Source: Pristionchus mayeri
Lineage: Eukaryota; Nematoda; Chromadorea; Rhabditida; Neodiplogasteridae
Direction of reading: 5' to 3'
Length of the DNA stretch: 64,000 bases
Assembly (NCBI GenBank): GCA_036245805.1
Contig: BTRK01000001.1
Span: forward strand, 5,270,001-5,334,000
Both the position numbers and the translations under genes were made by a program. Below are positions 49,548 through 60,556 of the stretch, one piece after another (position 1 is the first letter of the stretch; each line of letters begins with the position of its first letter). Under the pieces are notes generated by a model. That model searched no databases and was not told the origin of the DNA. It saw only the letters and a program-made list of their open reading frames with translations.

Positions 49548-50084
49548 ATTAGGGGGTAGTGGACAAAACGGCAATGGATAAAACGGCAACAATTCGCCAA
49601 CCGCTTGCGATTCAAGGTAGCGACTTGAAAGGTGTTTTATTGTTACCAGTGTGTGTTCCCCTACATTTGCATATGCAAATCCCGTTACCAGACGAACTTG
49701 AGTTTCACTCCATATCTATGTACCGGGGTTCATGGTCCAAAATTGACAATTTGAGTGGAATTTCATGGTTAAATAATTGCCAAATGATATAACCAATGAG
49801 CCAGTACTCCAGAAACTATTTTAAACCAGTAACATGTAGATCAATTGATTACGGCATTTTATGAATATCTAACCTTGATTTTCCACTCAAATTGCCCATT
49901 TTGGACCATGAACATAGATATGGAGTGAAACTCAAGATCGCCTGGTAACGGGATTTGCTTATGTAAATGTAGGGGAGCACACACTGGTAACAATGAAGGA
50001 ACTAACATGTCGCTATCACAAATCGCAAGCGAACGGCGAATTGTTGCCGTTTTGTCCATTGCCGTTGTGTCCACTACCCAAATT
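49548..50084. mobile_element. Palindromic element with GGACAAAACGGCAAT iterons
   Basis: Ends tagtggacaaaacggcaatg and cattgccgttgtgtccacta. Inner pairs include tgagtttcactccatatcta and tagatatggagtgaaactca. It is related to the longer element at 40092-41552 by the same iteron type and the gtgaaactcaagatcgc core. Confidence 0.85.
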
Positions 50085-50145
50085 AGGTAATGGAAATCGC
50101 AGGTTAATTCAAAAAAATGTTTAGTCGATTCCGAGATAAGAAATA

Positions 50146-50528
50146 TTAGGTTGATGCATAATTTTCGATACGTTTTCTAGTTTTCGAGCCATAATTTGCT
50201 TCAGCCTTGAGCTATTCTCAGCGTGTTTGTATGATATTAGTGCATGTGTGATATTCATAGCGCACTTATAGACGTACATGCTCAACCAGTATTTTACAGT
50301 ATTCGCACTGTAGAATTTTGAAGGGCGAAATTAGTAGTGTTGTCCCCACAACTATTCTGAGAGAAGCGAAGGATCTGATTTTAAGTGTTCTCTGGAAGCG
50401 TACGCCCGCATTCACTTGTAGTGCGTCAATAGTGTCCCAAATAATGCCAGGGTATTATCAAACTCAGGCAAATATTTCTCGAGAACTCTTCAAAAATACC
50501 TTGTATCGAAAATTATGCATCAAGCTAA
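50146..50528. mobile_element. Short mariner-terminal MITE (ttaggttgatgcataatt)
   Basis: TA-flanked, 383 bp. Ends ttaggttgatgcataatttt and aaaattatgcatcaagctaa. Confidence 0.8.
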
Positions 50529-50572
50529 TACAAATAACATTTTATTTTTCCCGAGATAAGAAATACAAATAG

Positions 50573-51010
50573 CATTTAAAAAAGGCTTACTTGTAGAATC
50601 ATCACAAACGTGGAAGCACACCGACTTTTCTCCATTACTGCGAACATTCCTGCGGTAGCGCCACCGATGGAAAGGATAGTAGAGAGCATTGGAAGGATCT
50701 GCATTGTTTTCATACTCGGTAGCAACACACAAGAAATCATAATTCAGCACAACATATTGACGATTTTGTCAAGGTACAATAAAGTATAAAGTGAATAGAA
50801 TAATATTTAACAAGAAAACGAAAAACAAAAACTCACGAAATCGAGTGTGGATGAGAAAATGCAGAAAAAATAAACGGAAGTACCAAAGGAAATCACCGCT
50901 TGAATCAGAAGTGCGAATAATACACTGCGTTGAATCTGAATCAGGCAATTCCACCACTGACTCTGCCACAAAGTCGGATGATAACAACAACCACATCATT
51001 ATGTTGGTAT
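50573..51010 (-). CDS. Serpentine-receptor-like exons, partial
   Basis: Minus-strand exon near 50847-50990 reads CLIQIQRSVLFALLIQAVIS then FGTSVYFFCIFSSTLDF before a gtgagt donor, which resembles the TM5 region of nematode str/srh receptors. A second exon near 50576-50740 reads TMQILPMLSTILSIGGATAG and ends VMILQVSLF. The phases of the two exons do not close as I read them, and no N-terminal exons are seen. This is probably a receptor remnant. Confidence 0.35.
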
Positions 51011-52225
51011 TCCGAGGTATGTTCCCACACCGTTCGGAATTCTTCAGGGATAATACCACGCAAGCTTTTAATTTGTGGCTATCATCCGAAGGTAATCATC
51101 CGACCTAGTGCCGTCAATCTTATCTCTCGCTCTTCTTACTTTGTGCACGCTCTCACCCACTATTGAGAGTAATAGTTTTATTACAAATTCTTAGTCAATT
51201 TCAGTAGCGAATTCGAGCTTTTTACTCGAACTCGAACTTACTCGAAATTTTTAAAAAATACTCACATTCGCTTTGTAATTGGGGGAATCAGGATCGAACA
51301 TGGAACCAATCGCGAGCGCACTTCAATTCTCACTCGAGCACACTCATCAGGGCGAGAAGTGAAATGTGCACATAAGTCAGTGGTGAGGCAATCTTTTCTT
51401 TGTATTCATCGCTTTCGCAATCAATTTTACCAGAAGGTATTTTGTTATTGTTAACACTGAACTGAAGATCATGAAATGATCAAAAGCGGAAGGTGACCGC
51501 TTCGATCATGCTTCTGTCATGGGTTCAGAAAGTGTAGACTTTGTCATGGAGTAATAGGAAGCACTCAACGATTCAACGTTAATTAATCATCGGACATCAA
51601 TTGACAATTATTGCAAGAGTTAGTCTTAGCGGCGTTTCATGACAGAGTGATATTTATTCAGCAATATTCATGAGAAAAACAGCGGACAAAAAAGTGAAAA
51701 AAGTGATTTCTGATTTACTGAACTGGAGTGCATGGAATACCCGAGAGCGAGAGATCGAAGCAACGAGCGTCGTCCTGCAAGAATTTGCATCAATGTATGA
51801 TGATATTTTTTCGAGCGATTATGTTTTTTTTAGATTTTTGTTGCCAATTTACATGATACAACGTATGCGCTTATCGAGGATACTGTTAAGAAAACATCGT
51901 TCTCAGTTCTCAGTTTTCTTCAATTTTTTTTTCTGAACAGGCAACTCGCCATTGTCATCTCATATTGCGCCATCATCCCCATGTGAAACTGTGAGATTTC
52001 CTGGATGTCGTCATTGATGCATCTGAAATTTGCATTAAACAAGTCTTAATTACATCCTTAATTGATGTCTGTTGACTAACGCTCATTTAGCTTTAGTCAT
52101 TACAATGATTTCATTTTGGAATCAGAAATGTTTCTATTGGGGGATGTTATTCACTCGTTTATGCCTTGTATTCAATGTTGAGGACATTCTTCCATTATCA
52201 AATGCACAACTTGTAGTTGGATAGC
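51011..52225. other. No clear gene; half MITE and hairpin core
   Basis: catccgacctagtgccgtc near 51097 is a solo right end of the TGACGTCA MITE family, followed by gcacgctctcacccactatt, a worn hairpin core. A short plus-strand frame (51670-51936) has no recognisable content. Confidence 0.4.
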
Positions 52226-53704
52226 CTACTTCAGTTCGAACTCCTTTGTCTCCTCCGTACCCAATCCATGAATGATCTGCACGTTCTTCGTGATTCGTCC
52301 CGTATTCTTCTTGAGGTTGACAGGAGTACTGGTCTGAAAAGTGTTGGCGGTAAAACAATTTGTATGTCTTTACTTTACTAAAGTCTATGAAAATTTTTCC
52401 TGTCAAGCAATGTAAAGATCGTATTTTCGAATTACGGATTATAGTAACGTCATCTTGCATCGATTTTTCACACCGGAATACACTTACTATTCCCTCCTCC
52501 TCCAGCAAGCGTAGTACTCCCGTAGTCATGAACTCGCTGTACCTTCTGACGATGAAGTAGAGCTTCGTGGAGATCGTCAATCTGCCAGTGTTCTCGAAGA
52601 AGAACTTCTTACTCGTCTGGAATGGACAAATGTGGTTGTACTCATATGTAATTACTAAGGTCTGGCAATGTGTTCGATCCCATAACAGTAATTTTTATGT
52701 ATTAAATAAAACACACTTAATTACAAAGAATAATCGAATTCGCATATTGAAGTTTCAACCCTATTTCATCCAAATCTATAGGGATGGAAAAAAACGGACT
52801 CGGCAAGCCGGCAAGTTTCATAGTTGGAAATGCCGAAAATAACGACTTCGGTTTGACAATCCGTTTAACCCCATTTTACTAATATACTTATGCTCACCCT
52901 GGCAGGTCGATGCTCTGCCTTCAGCAGTGCTTCTCGCTCTGCGAACTGCGGAATCTCCGCCTTGTCAATGACGATCAACTGCTCATTAATTGTGATCTCG
53001 CCCTTGTTTTTCAGCTCGAATTCCGCACGAGGATTCACCTGGAAATTTTTCATATCGAATCTGTTCCGCCCATATTGAATTGCTCTGTATCATTGTAAAC
53101 ACGCGTTTACAGTATGCTCATTTTTTTTAACTGGGAGAATACTTTGCTACTGAGATGTGTACACTTTCTCCAAACAAAGAGATCCAAATTCGGGGAATGT
53201 CCGCTTAATATTCCATAGCTTCGACTGTATTCACCACACACCAGTCTCCGAATGGCCGCCTTGAGGTACTCAACCTTCTCGGGGTTGAATTTGCGGCTGT
53301 TGATGACGATAACGAAGGAGTTCTCCCGATGCATCTCCCCATCGTTGACGATGCGACGCTCGGTCTGAAAGATTAGCGATCAAACGATGAATGGCACGAA
53401 AACACGATAGAACATAAGAGTTTACTAGACAAATTTCAAGTTCAGACTGATTACGAACAAATATACCTTGCCGGATGCATCATTCAACGGCTTATAATTG
53501 TATCTCTTCGCAAGAAATTACTCTTTCATTCTACGTGCTCTCTCACGGATCAAACACATTACATACGCATCTTTGATTCTAGACAGGCTGTTACTGTCAG
53601 GTCTTTCCTAGCTATAACTAAGGAACTAAAATACTTACCTCTGACATTATGATAGGCTTGGGCTTCCTGAAGAAGCGCAGCACCTTCTTCAGAGAGATTC
53701 GCAT
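52226..53704 (-). CDS. Repeat-exon protein (188 aa), novel
   Basis: Five minus-strand exons, all phase 0 to phase 0: 53639-53704, 53242-53364, 52898-53038, 52488-52616, 52226-52333. No signal peptide; the first exon is basic (MRISLKKVLRFFRKPKP). Exons 2-5 each carry a similar unit: an asparagine and glycine in N-x-G-E/R or N-D-G-E, followed five to eight residues later by alternating hydrophobics. Examples are IVNDGEMHRENSFVIVI, LKNKGEITINEQLIVI, FENTGRLTISTKLYFIV and KKNTGRITKNVQII. This looks like a tandem beta-hairpin-type repeat made by exon duplication. No known family comes to mind. Codon use is strongly biased to C/G-ending codons compared with neighbours, suggesting high expression. 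Confidence 0.65.
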
Positions 53705-54726
53705 TACAATGACACGACAAGGACGCGAGAAGAGGGGGACAAGGTAGGGGATGAGGTGGGGGAGAGGGGAGGAAGTAATGGGAAGAGGGACGCGAAAATA
53801 AGTCAGATCGGAAGTGAGATGAAAATGAGGCCACAGCCAGTGGGTAACTATTTCGAAATTATTGAAACTTCGAAATAACTACCCGAACGTGGAACGAAAA
53901 ATTTTTTACAATGACCCGATCCTCACTATATTGGCACAGAGAACGCTAGAAATGCCAGACAGGGTGGGACGGGATGAGGTCACGACCAGGGGGTAAATAT
54001 CGATCGGATTATAGGTGGGGCCGTAAGAGAGTGAGTGGCATTCCTACCATGCACTCAGGCATTTGTGTGGGCGGGAAAGGGTCCTTGCACCCACCTTTTT
54101 ATTCCCACAATTATTTCCTGTGTTACATATCTAGCACATGGTTATTGCTTTCCATAATAGTGTTCTTCCATTTAAGATATGGTAAACAACATAACGGATG
54201 CAGAGCAACAACGGAAGCTGTCTCTCACTATCTTCTCCTATGGCTATTCGATTGTCTACGTCATTTTTTTTCATGTCAAATGCCTGGAAAAGCGTGAAAT
54301 TTGGCTGTAAGGTGGGTGTATACATTGCTGAAAATAAGGAAATTGGAACATAATTTATATAGTTCTCTACGCTCTATATCGCACGGCTCGTTAGCGCAAT
54401 GAAGACACGAACTTTGAAAGACACGCGGCGCATGGCTGCTTCGCGGGCTCTCGATTTATTCAAACCACCAAGATTTATTCCATTTTTCAGTGAGAGGGTT
54501 ACTTAATTGTGGGATCGCGTGGCTAAAGAGGGGGGAGCCCTCGTTTCGCAACCGCTCGCATAAATAGGCTGGGGAGATAGCGCGCGCTAACTTCACCGGG
54601 TTTGAGAGAGGGAGGAGTGGCGCGTTGAATGCGTTCAAAGTCTGCCTTAACAAGCCGGGATCTCTTTCTCACCCTGGAGTGCCATACATCGCATACCCAA
54701 TTCGATTGACATTACTCAACTTGCAG
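53705..54726. other. Intergenic / 5' region of the polytopic gene
   Basis: GA-rich sequence at 53705-53830. An open frame upstream of 54727 (NAFKVCLNKPGSLSHPGVPY) runs into the first certain exon but has no ATG. Another possible first exon is at 54240-54311 (MAIRLSTSFFFMSNAWKS, phase 0 at a gtgggt donor). The true start is unresolved. Confidence 0.35.
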
Positions 54727-56306
54727 CAATTCCTCTCACTCATCCCCATCATCCTGCTCGAGCCTATCGCGCGCGGTCACTTCAAGACCCTCGTCCATGT
54801 AGAAAAGAGCTACGGTGAGTGTTGAAAGATGGCTGATGGCGTGATTATGTTACGCATATTATCAGTTGGTGTCCTAAACCTGATATAGTACGCTGTTCTC
54901 GTGTCAATCATGATTTCCTTCAATTTTATTCAAATCGTACATTCAGGAATATTCGATGACGACTACGGCTTTCCATACGTATTAATCACCGTGGCTGTTG
55001 CCATTATTTCGCCTATATTAATCGCCAGTGCACTCGCTCACCTTGGGTATTGCAAAGTGAGTCAAGTCAAGCATTCGATTTGCTTGTCGTATTGGCACAA
55101 TTAGGCACATTTAACACTCAAAATAGCACAAATTATAAATCTAGTGAAAACGAACACTTTTTGGCAAGCGTATGCAGTTTACTATGCAAATCTATTTTAA
55201 AAAGTGTTACAAAATAAGCAAGAAGTAAACCCACATTCTTTGTTCGTTTTCAGAAGAAGCTGCCAGTGTGTGCTGTTATCGGAGGCTATTATATCGGATT
55301 TTACCTCACGTATTTTCTGCTCAACTACTTGCTCGTTCTCATCGACTACTCTAACTTATTTGCTTTCCTGACCGACTCAGTTTTCATCCACATCAGAAAC
55401 AAAGTTTCCAGAGATTTTTATAGGTGATTAAGGCAATATGTCGAATGAGAACCGGTAAAAATGATAACAGAACTCCAACCGGTAAAAATGATAACAGTAC
55501 TCCTTTACAGCATTTTCACAAAAACATTCCTATTGTTCGAACTTATTGTAAAAATACTGGAAATTTGTTGGTTCTCATCGATTGGTTTCTCATACGACGG
55601 TTCACATCCGAACCAATAGTTATCAGCCGACGTTGTTCCGGCAATGCAAAATAATTAAAAAAATCAATGTTACTTGCAGGCCGGATAATATTACTAATTG
55701 TGAGCAGATACGACCTCTCCTGCTGAACATCTCTGTCTACTTATACTCCGGAATTTTCATTTTCGGGTATTCTCTATTCGAAATGAGCAATAGAAAGACG
55801 ATCACGTGTAATTGGAAGGTAAAGTGTTCATCTTCACGATTCTTTGGATCCAAAACCATTTTAGCAGTGCATGTCCCTCATAATTGTCGGCATTGCTGAG
55901 TTTGTTATATGTCCGTATTTCAAGAGCTTCACCCATGTCTCCCTAACGATTGGTAGGTGTACTAAGGCTGATTATTTTCGATCCCTGACAGTCCAATAGG
56001 AGTCTAATTTCATTAGCGTCCCCTAGTATGACACGTATGCACGTGCTACAATGGCATGTACATATATTTAAATTAAATCAATCATGTGTGACAATGTGTA
56101 GAACCGCTGCGTCGTCCATATAGCATGAGTACGTCAATTAAATCAACATCGCAGGCACGTTTTATGAAGGCTTTGTCCTTCCGTACTCTATTATTATTGT
56201 CTTCACATTATGTGCTGTTGGTCTACTCACTGTATGGTTCGTCGACCATTGCTGGGAGAAATCGGTTAATTTAATCGGATTATTTGATGGCTTCGCAAAG
56301 GAATGA
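54727..56306 (+). CDS. Polytopic membrane protein with two-half internal similarity
   Basis: Certain exons: 54727-54814, 54947-55056, 55254-55423, 55680-55818, 55868-55952, 56155-56306, all closing in phase to a TGA; the 5' exon is not settled. At least 247 residues with about six hydrophobic segments, for example YVLITVAVAIISPILIAS, IGGYYIGFYLTYFLLNYLL and YSIIIVFTLCAVGLLTVWFV. The N-terminal part (LLEPIARGHFKTLVHVEKSY, G-IFDDDYGFPYVL) resembles the C-terminal part (VICPYFKSFTHVSLTI, G-TFYEGFVLPYSI), suggesting an ancestral duplication. Cysteines and one NxT site lie in the central loop (DNITNCEQ). I do not recognise the family; a transporter or receptor role would be guesswork. A dead paralogue follows downstream. 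Confidence 0.6.
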
Positions 56307-56319
56307 TGCACTTATTGGA

Positions 56320-56465
56320 GCAATAGTCTGACTCTCTTCAGTTTGCACGCTCTCTCGCTGGACAGAGACACGAGAGAGCGTGGAAACTGAAGAGAGTCAG
56401 ACGATTGCTCACTTATTGGCGCTCTCTCACTCGTAATACAAGTAAGAGAGCACGCAGAATCTAAA
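56320..56465. mobile_element. Two adjacent CTCTCTC hairpins
   Basis: The first is agtctgactctcttcagttt to aaactgaagagagtcagac, with apex gcacgctctctcgctgg. The second is gcgctctctcactcgtaata to caagtaagagagcacgc. Confidence 0.85.
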
Positions 56466-56634
56466 CGCGTAGATATTCTAATAAAATATTTCTTGCAAAG
56501 TCACGCCAATATAAAGATGCAAGCTAAATATACTCTCAAAATTATAGATTTCCTGTTTGCAGGAAAAGAAGCCGATCTGCATAATCATTGGCGGATATTA
56601 CCTCAGATACTATTCCCTCTACATTCGGCCTGTT

Positions 56635-57700
56635 TAATCTGTCAGAAATGTGCGAGAAAAAGTTGCGTAAAAAGTTCGCGAACTTCTGATTCTCTCCATT
56701 TCGCATGCTCTCTCTCTTTCTCTAACCAGGTCGATGAAAAGTTCACGAACTTTTCGACGAACTGTGTTCGAAAATCATACTTTTCTTTTGTTTTACTTAC
56801 TTTTATAAACTATTTTTGCTTTTAACTTATGATTTCTTATAATGACAACCTTCCCTTAGCTGGAATAGCTTCAGAATACAGCGTAGTGAAAGTAAACACG
56901 GTTGGAGTATTTTTTTCGAAAATGGGTCACCACTTTCCCCACCCTGTAATGTCAAGCTATTCCATCAGAGGGAAGGTTGTTCTTATACGCAGTCATAAGT
57001 TAAGAGCAAAAATAATTGATAAAAATAAGTAAAACAAAAGAAAAGTACGAATTTCGAACGAATTAATGCCGGTTTTTAACGAACTTTTCAAGGAGCTGCG
57101 TGAAAAGTTAGAGAAAGGCGAGAGAGCACGCATTCTTGAGAGAGGGAAAAGGAAGTAAACAATCACTACTTCCTTTTCCCTCTCTCAAGAACGCGTGCTC
57201 TCTCGCCTTTCTCTAACTTTTCACGCAGCTCCTTGAAAAGTTCACGAACTTTTCGACGAACTATGTTCGAAATTCGTACTTTTCTTTTGTTTTACTTATT
57301 TTTATCAATTATTTTTGCTTTCAACTTATGACTGCTTATAAGAACAACCTTCCCTCTGATGGAATAGCTTGACATTACAGGGTGGGGAAAGTGGTGACCC
57401 ATTTTCGAAAAAAATACTCCAACCCTGTTTACTTTCACTACGCTGTATTCTGAAGCTATTCCAGCTAAGGGAAGGTTGTCATTATAAGAAGTCATAAGTT
57501 AAAAGCAAAAATAGTTTATAAAAATAAGTAAAACAAAAGAAAAGTATGATTTTCGAACATAGTTCGTCGAAAAGTTCGTGAACTTTTCAACGACCTGGTT
57601 AGAGAAAGAGAGAGAGTACACGAACAGGAGAGAATCAGAAGTTCGCGAACTTTTTACGCAACTTTTTACGCAACTTTTCTCGCACATTTCTGACAGATTA
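56635..57700. mobile_element. 1.07-kb palindrome centred near 57162
   Basis: ttaatctgtcagaaatgtgc at the left matches gcacatttctgacagattaa at the right. The same peptide frame (NDNLPLAGIASEYSVVKVN) can be read at 56829 on the plus strand and 57495 on the minus strand. Each arm holds a smaller inverted repeat of its own (caaccttccctta, tagggaaggttg type). The apex has gagagagcacgc and gcgtgctctctcgcc. The right arm has an 11-bp duplication (gcaactttttac twice). Confidence 0.9.
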
Positions 57701-57727
57701 AACAAGCCGATTATTCTCAATATCATA

Positions 57728-58623
57728 TTAGGTTGGTGCAAAAGTTTCTTTCTTTTTTCATGCACCAACATTCTGACCTCCCCAGGTAGTCGTAATGAGA
57801 CAATCAAATAATTGTTTTTGCTGTTGATACGGACATGGGTACACACTATAGTGAGTACTATATTGTGTTGATTCTATCAATTAGAATTGAGCATTTTAGT
57901 TCGGAAGTAATCGCACCAGGTCGAGCAATCCGACTTTTCAATTGCTCTAGACTCCGCGGGGAATAGCGCAAAGGCTACATTTAGCACATTATTACAAAGT
58001 ACGTTGACTGGGTATACCATACGATATAGCCCACCAAACCTGCCGTGAAAAAGTACTAGAAATGTTAGCCCAATTACAGAACTAGTGTCTTTGACAATCA
58101 TAGATCATAAATTTATGAGCGCAACTTCCATACACAGCGTTGATGAATGCTCATTTTCGATGGGTTGTGAAGTACTTTCCCTTGTAAGTATGCTATCAAA
58201 TTTAGGAAAGGATAGGACCTCCCGTTGGAGAACTGCAGATTTTGAAATAACCGTGTTCTGATTCATCCGCTGAAATCAACACTTTTTGGATTACCTTGTC
58301 TCACACACACGTTCGAATCCGGATTTTTTGTGCTTAGTAGAACAAATAACTCCTGCCCAAGTATTCCTCAATTGGGTAGAATCAGAATCCCACAAGTATT
58401 CGATAAGCTGAATTTATCGCAAAATGCTCAAAATAGCCATTTTCCGATGATAATTTTCTGAGACTTATCAACTTCTCACGATGACGCGTAGATCCAAATC
58501 AAATGTATGGTAGTAATCTACCGCCATGGCCATACCACATGGTATTCAGAAAATCATGATACTCTAGGCACGCCAACAGAAATTTGAAAAATAAAAAAGA
58601 AAGAAACTTATGCACCAACCTAA
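57728..58623. mobile_element. Mariner-terminal element (ttaggttggtgcaaaag)
   Basis: TA-flanked, 896 bp. Ends ttaggttggtgcaaaagttt and agaaacttatgcaccaacct. No transposase. Confidence 0.88.
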
Positions 58624-58734
58624 TACTAGTATTTATCGATTTTACGAACCTATTCGGATTTATCTATGACTACATATTTGCTCCCATCATTGCGCAAATC
58701 AAGTCCGATTTTGCTCAATGATTGGATTATTTAT

Positions 58735-59242
58735 GATTTCAACAGTTTACCACATAACTTAATTCGGTAATTCACCTTTTCGACCACGCGGAGCGTGTTC
58801 ACTATTTCCATAATATATGGTTCCGGATAAAGATGCTGTCTCGTTATTGCTTTATTTCCATCTCATATTTTATAAATTATAAGAGTGGCTAAATCTCATT
58901 ATTATAAACTGTAAGTCCGACCAACCTCGCCCCAGAGGGATCGGTAAACTGATAGTGACTTCGATCGCGAAAAGTAACGTTCCATAGACGTACCTTGGAC
59001 AGCAGGGATACACAGTCCTAGCAGCGTTGGTGTTCACCCTCATTCAAAAAAAAAGATTTAATCGCAGTACGGAATCGAAAATGGGTGCAGTACATGCTTT
59101 CTCCCGGATCGAATGCTGCTGGAACTATGCCAGCAAACTCTATGATGTTATCCGCTTTCAAATCTGTAATCGTTGCATGACTAACTGTTTGGGTATGCCT
59201 TCCCTTTATAATCATCGCATAATAACCATTGATTCATTCGAG
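58735..59242. promoter_or_regulatory. Upstream region shared by the two transthyretin-like genes
   Basis: The last ~100 bp before the ATG (tatccgctttcaaatctgta, gactaactgtttgggta, accattgattcattcgag) is repeated before the second gene at 61985-62073. The promoter was therefore duplicated together with the coding part. Confidence 0.6.
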
Positions 59243-60556
59243 ATGATTCCCCTCTTCCTGTTCCTCCTCTTCCCTCTCATCAATGCGGGCTGTTTCAACG
59301 CGACAGTAAGACTTTTCGTGAACCCTTTATCTCTCTGTTCATATAGAGTCCATAATTCGTGTAATCGTCCATTCATTCTGTGGGAAAAACAATATCGTGG
59401 AAAAAAGAAGAGGCGAATACCTGAATAACGAACGTTATGTGCATTTATCTATCGCAGATTCGTCTTCTATGTGGTGAAGATGACTATACCGGTCCCCTGG
59501 TAGCCAACCTTTATGATGCCAACTACGACTTGTGTAAGACTTTTCCTTCTTTCTCCTTTTACATTTATATATTAGGTTGGGCCTAAAGTTTTGCGCGATT
59601 TTGAATAAAGTGCATCCTAACATCTACCATCGTTCGTTGCTGCCCAATCAACTAAGATCTTATAGTGCTAGATAGGGGCATTTATACTCTCCTTAGCGCG
59701 CACTATGATAGATCTGTCCGACTAAGGGAAATAAAACAGCGATGCCGATTTTCAGTTGGTGGAGACAGGAAAATCCTGGACAATGATCACGATATGGTGA
59801 AGGGGAAATTGATTACGATCACGGATATGAGAGATTCATGCTGGTTCAACCATCCATACATTACATTCGTCACCCTCTGCAAGGTAATATTGTGTATTGT
59901 ATTTATCACGCACAACAATAGGGATGGCAGGGAAAAACACTACTCTCTTAATTCAGCGTGTTTTCTCAACAGTCAAACTGTCGATAGCACGCATAATATA
60001 GATACCAAAAAGTGTTCTTCAAAAAAGTTCATAGCTTGCGGGGATAAGATCATTCATCTCATTCTTTGAATTTCTAATCAGCCACTTTTGTAGAATTTCC
60101 ATGACGTCAACCTATTCAGGAAGTGGTCGTACCACTTCAGCCAAAGATTCAAAACTGGTCGAGAGGTGAACATAATATAAAATTTTAATATCTTCGAGTT
60201 TTCAACGCATTTTAATGCCTAAATTTGTGTACTCGGGATGGCACAATGACTTTAGTCTCTGACTTCATTATGAGTACTCTTACTCCGATATGATCTGCTG
60301 GATATTAGGTAGAGTAAAGAGGGCGCTACGACGGATTATAACCATGACGTCATGCCGCCTTTGATATATCAAAGGCGGCATGATGTCATTGTGCTCATCC
60401 GTCCTAGTACCGTGAACATGGTCATTTGTTGAGAAGCCAGTAACACTTAATCTGCAGACGGTGATCTACTCTGTGTGTCGAAAGGTTCCCTCGGGAGGCG
60501 AATCTGTCGTGACCATCCAATTGGTGGACGACGACGAATGTACTCCACCGCAATAG
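59243..60556 (+). CDS. Secreted transthyretin-like family protein (copy 1)
   Basis: Four exons: 59243-59305, 59458-59533, 59756-59883, 60458-60556, closing in phase to give 121 residues. A signal peptide (MIPLFLFLLFPLINAGCFNA) is followed by IRLLCGEDDYTGPLVANLYD, the usual opening strand of nematode transthyretin-like proteins (a cysteine-containing KGxLxCG/LYD pattern). GKLITITDMRDSCWFNHPYI and FVTLCK come next in place of the G-x-F-x-L-x-G...H-x-C segment. The last exon ends VTIQLVDDDECTPPQ. Four to five cysteines suggest disulphides. Intron 2 carries a mariner end fragment (59573-59750) and intron 3 a TGACGTCA MITE. Family call is moderate. Confidence 0.68.
59573..59750. mobile_element. 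Solo end of the ttaggttg-ataaag mariner-type element
   Basis: ttaggttgggcctaaagttt at the left continues through tctaccatcgttcgttgctg, gggcatttatactctcc and aaataaaacagcgatgc. This is the reverse complement of the right end at 49160-49387. The second transthyretin-like gene lacks it at the same intron position, so it inserted after duplication. Confidence 0.8.
60326..60408. mobile_element. TGACGTCA palindromic MITE (copy 4)
   Basis: ctacgacggattataaccat and atgatgtcattgtgctcatc bound a loop with tttgatatatcaaaggcggc. Confidence 0.75.

Larger units (their letters stand above)
56562..58727 (+). pseudogene. Dead paralogue of the polytopic gene, exon split by two insertions
   Basis: After ttgcag at 56557-56562 the frame reads EKKPICIIIGGYYLRYYSLY, matching KKLPVCAVIGGYYIGFYLTY of the gene at 54727. 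It is then cut by a foldback (about 56635-57700). A few codons reappear (KPIILNI) before a mariner-terminal element (57728-58623). The exon resumes at about 58630 as VFIDFTNLFGFIYDYIFAPI then AQIKSDF, matching LVLIDYSNLFAFLTDSVFIH and RDFYR. No other exon of this copy is found. Confidence 0.75.

Noticed and set aside
56829..57495. Mirror-image 67-residue frames (NDNLPLAGIASEY)
   Set aside because: They result from the palindrome; each contains its own inverted repeat and no protein-like signature.
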